The translations under genes were made by a program, and so were the position numbers. From Gammaproteobacteria bacterium (GTDB lineage: Bacteria; Pseudomonadota; Gammaproteobacteria; Pseudomonadales; Azotimanducaceae): a stretch of DNA of 64,000 nucleotides. The notes beneath the pieces are model-generated. The model searched no databases, had not been told where the DNA came from, and was given only the letters and a program-made list of their open reading frames with translations. Position 1 is the first letter of the stretch. Every line of letters starts with the position of its first letter. Shown in pieces: positions 62,254 through 64,000 of the stretch. The DNA lies in assembly GCA_026706935.1 (NCBI GenBank), contig JAPOXV010000019.1:124001-188000 (forward strand). Direction: 5' to 3'.

Positions 62254-63135
62254 CTAGTCGTTGCGAGTGTGACCGATGTCTCGCAAGTGCTGTCGCTTTC
62301 GGCGTCGTTCCTCGCCTTGTTGTAGCATTCTCTCACGATCCTCGGGCTTGATCTCCATATACTGTTGTCGCCACTCATTACTGCCCCAGAGATTCCGGTC
62401 TTTGACGACGGAGCGCGCTTCCGAAGCCGTGTTAAACAGTTTTAACGCCTCTAAAACGATACTCCGCTGCATGTCCTGATCGTAGGGTTTTCCGCAAGGA
62501 TTCCCGAGTGGAAAATCAACAAAATAGAACCGTGGGACGCCACAGTGTTCGACGATATCGATTGCCGAACCAAGAATCACCGTTGGAATCCCATTCGCTT
62601 CTAGATGACGAGCTGTCAGTCCAACGGACTGATGACAAACCGGTCACAACGGCACGAGCAGTGCTAATTCCGCTCGGTCCTCCTGACATCTTTTGAGGAC
62701 TTCCGGCGCATCCGTTTCTCGCGTTCGACGTTGACTGTATTCGGTAGGCAAGCAATGAAATCGCGACGCGACGCTACCTATCGTGCCATCCTCAGCGAGC
62801 GATTGAAGTGTTCTCACCGGGAGATACGAACCTAAATCGTTCAGGTGAGTCGCCTGTTTATCCCACGCTAGGTCGCGAGCGAATAAGTGGGACGGTAACT
62901 CGTCGATATCTCCGGAGTCGACGAAGCGAGGATCCGTCATCAATCGGTCATAACGCGCGCCGGTGGTAACCACCGCGATTCGCGACTCGCGTAGCGGTTT
63001 CTTGAGCGGTGTAAACGGCACGTCGTCGTGCTGCGCCCACTGATACGCGCGATCGAATCCTTGCGCCTCGTAATAGAGACGCGTGCGTTCCATGTATTGA
63101 ACTGGTTGAGCTTCTCGCATCGAAATATCATACAT
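62254..63135 (-). CDS. Glycine/sarcosine/betaine reductase B-like selenoprotein with in-frame TGA
   Basis: Two abutting open stretches are one gene read through a TGA at 62644-62646 (Sec164), giving 293 residues. Residues before the TGA (YMERTRLYYEAQGFDRAYQW, VPFTPLKKPL, SRFHCLPTEYSQRRTRETDA and ALLVPL) and after it (PVCHQSVGLTARHLE, DIVEHCGVPRFYFVDFPLGN and GNPCGKPYD) belong to a single family of reductase-like proteins related to the selenoprotein-B subunit of glycine reductase. The motif is U-P-V-C, the UxxC redox pair typical of selenoproteins; Cys-containing homologues read CPVC. A bSECIS-like hairpin follows. The start may instead be the ATG at 63120. It lies upstream of glcDEF on the same strand. 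Function is unproven. Confidence 0.85.
62616..62646 (-). promoter_or_regulatory. Bacterial SECIS-like element at the Sec codon
   Basis: Read on the minus strand, the TGA is followed by 18 nucleotides and then an apical loop GTT (62623-62625). The loop is closed by a perfect seven-pair stem, TCAGTCC (62632-62626) with GGACTGA (62622-62616). Bacterial SECIS rules as I know them ask for an apical loop 16-37 nt after the UGA with a G among the first two loop bases; both are met. Alternative pairing of TGTCA with TGACA is also possible. Confidence 0.7.
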
Positions 63136-63205
63136 AGGGTCGAGTCAGCGCTTCGCGTCGATGCGAAATTGCTGAACGATTCATCAATGGTTCTAGGACT
63201 AACTC

Positions 63206-64000
63206 TTGCCACATTCAGTAGTTTTAAAAAATGGGACTTTGGTAAATGAAGGCCGAGCATTCGAAGGTGACTTAGCGATCGACGGACAGAGGATTTCTCA
63301 GGTCGGCGGCACGGCAGAAGGTCAGACCGAAATTGACGTTAACGGTGCATGGGTTATTCCTGGAATGATCGACGATCAAGTTCATTTCCGTGAACCTGGT
63401 TTTGAACATAAAGGTGAAATCGCCACCGAATCTAGAGCCGCTGTCGCGGGTGGTATCACTAGCTATATGGAAATGCCGAACTGTGTACCTCAGACGATCA
63501 ATGAAGACAGATTACGTGCAAAAATCGCGCGTGCTAAAGATGTTTCACATGCAAACTACGGGTTCTACCTGGGTGCGACAAATGACAATCTTGAGGCAAT
63601 CAAATCGGTCGATCCAAACCTTGCTTGTGGGGTCAAGGTGTTCATGGGCGCATCGACCGGCAATATGCTCGTCGACGATGAAGAAACGCTGAACGGCATT
63701 TTTGCTTCATGCCCAATTCTTATCGCGACGCACTGTGAGCACACACCTACGATTATCGAGAATGAACGCGCGGCACTCGCCGAATTCGGCGAAGATATGC
63801 CGCCGAGTCAGCATCCCCTCATCCGATCGCGTGAAGCATGTTTCAAATCCTCTGAAATCGCTGTTTCCCTCGCGAAAGAGCACGGCTCGAAACTGCACAT
63901 TCTGCACCTTACGACCGCTGACGAGATGGTGCTGTTCGAGCCCGGTCCCATAAGTACGAAACGTATCACTGCAGAGGTTTGCGTACATCATTTGTTCTTC
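63206..64000 (+). CDS. pyrC: Dihydroorotase, N-terminal part
   Basis: The gene runs off the right edge after 265 codons. It catalyses cyclisation of carbamoyl-aspartate in pyrimidine synthesis. A TTG start at 63206 is preferred: AGGA lies seven bases before it and VLKNGTLVNEGRAFEGDLAI follows as in relatives. The metal motif reads DDQVHFREPGFEHKGEI; the first histidine of the usual HxH is a glutamine, as in a known subgroup of bacterial dihydroorotases. GVKVFMGAST carries the carboxylated lysine; ATHCEH and LHILHLT hold further metal histidines. It is divergent from the selenoprotein gene with 70 bp between. Confidence 0.9.
   Translation, partial: MPHSVVLKNGTLVNEGRAFEGDLAIDGQRISQVGGTAEGQTEIDVNGAWVIPGMIDDQVHFREPGFEHKGEIATESRAAVAGGITSYMEMPNCVPQTINEDRLRAKIARAKDVSHANYGFYLGATNDNLEAIKSVDPNLACGVKVFMGASTGNMLVDDEETLNGIFASCPILIATHCEHTPTIIENERAALAEFGEDMPPSQHPLIRSREACFKSSEIAVSLAKEHGSKLHILHLTTADEMVLFEPGPISTKRITAEVCVHHLFF

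Noticed and set aside
62254-62580. Separate downstream ORF reading ILGSAIDIVEHCGVPRF
   Set aside because: It is the second half of the TGA-interrupted selenoprotein gene in the same frame, not an independent gene.
1-64000. CRISPR arrays, tRNA genes and insertion sequences
   Set aside because: Reading through the intergenic regions I saw no regularly spaced repeats, no cloverleaf with a GTTCGA arm in context and no transposase gene; short or divergent tRNAs could still be missed by eye.

Overview
The window looks like a chromosomal stretch from an uncultured, probably marine or aquatic gammaproteobacterium of moderate GC content. The evidence is gene order: phoH-ybeY-corC-lnt, lptE-holA, rplM-rpsI-petABC-sspA-sspB, rsmI-lpoA-dolP and a division and cell wall (dcw) cluster. 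LpoA, SspB, LptE and a diaminopimelate-type MurE also fit. The exact lineage is inference.

Layout. 1-2.2 kb: the tail of a histidine phosphatase, then a minus-strand cassette of small proteins of unknown function. 2.4-8.5 kb: leuS, lptE and holA, with two secreted-protein genes and a small coiled-coil gene wedged between leuS and lptE. 9.1-14.5 kb: one secreted multidomain gene of 1788 codons (VCBS-like, leucine-rich, esterase, Asp-box and calcium-binding repeats). 14.5-16.9 kb: poorly coding DNA around a lone tyrosine integrase. 17.9-20.6 kb: a PdxA-type dehydrogenase paired with a thiamine-diphosphate enzyme. 20.6-26.9 kb: lnt, corC, ybeY, phoH, a secreted cyclase-family protein and miaB. 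27-34.7 kb: a mixed accessory block (CreD-like protein, DUF1820, an FAD reductase, P1 peptidase, CoA-transferase, TauD-type dioxygenase, a cereblon-type CULT protein, a HAD hydrolase). 34.8-47.3 kb: dcw cluster rsmH-ftsL-ftsI-murE-mraY-murD-ftsW-murC-ftsQ-ftsA-ftsZ, without murF, murG, murB or ddl and with a divergent FtsZ. 47.7-51.3 kb: rnpB, rsmI, lpoA and a BON lipoprotein. 51.3-56.1 kb: sspB, sspA, the cytochrome bc1 operon, rpsI and rplM. 56.2-58.6 kb: a phosphotransferase, a glutaredoxin and a DsbA-like protein. 58.6-63.1 kb: glcDEF preceded by a reading frame interrupted by TGA that reads as a selenoprotein. 63.2 kb to the end: the start of a dihydroorotase.

The dcw, lnt/corC/ybeY, bc1 and glcDEF groups are tightly packed and often linked by 1-11 nt stop/start overlaps, which indicates translational coupling. 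The strongest unusual signals are the Sec-encoding TGA with a bSECIS-like hairpin (62.6 kb), the CULT protein with an intact tri-tryptophan pocket (33.6 kb), the composite secreted protein (9.1-14.5 kb), an apparent ATA start for lnt, and the reduced dcw cluster with unusual FtsZ, FtsI and FtsQ.
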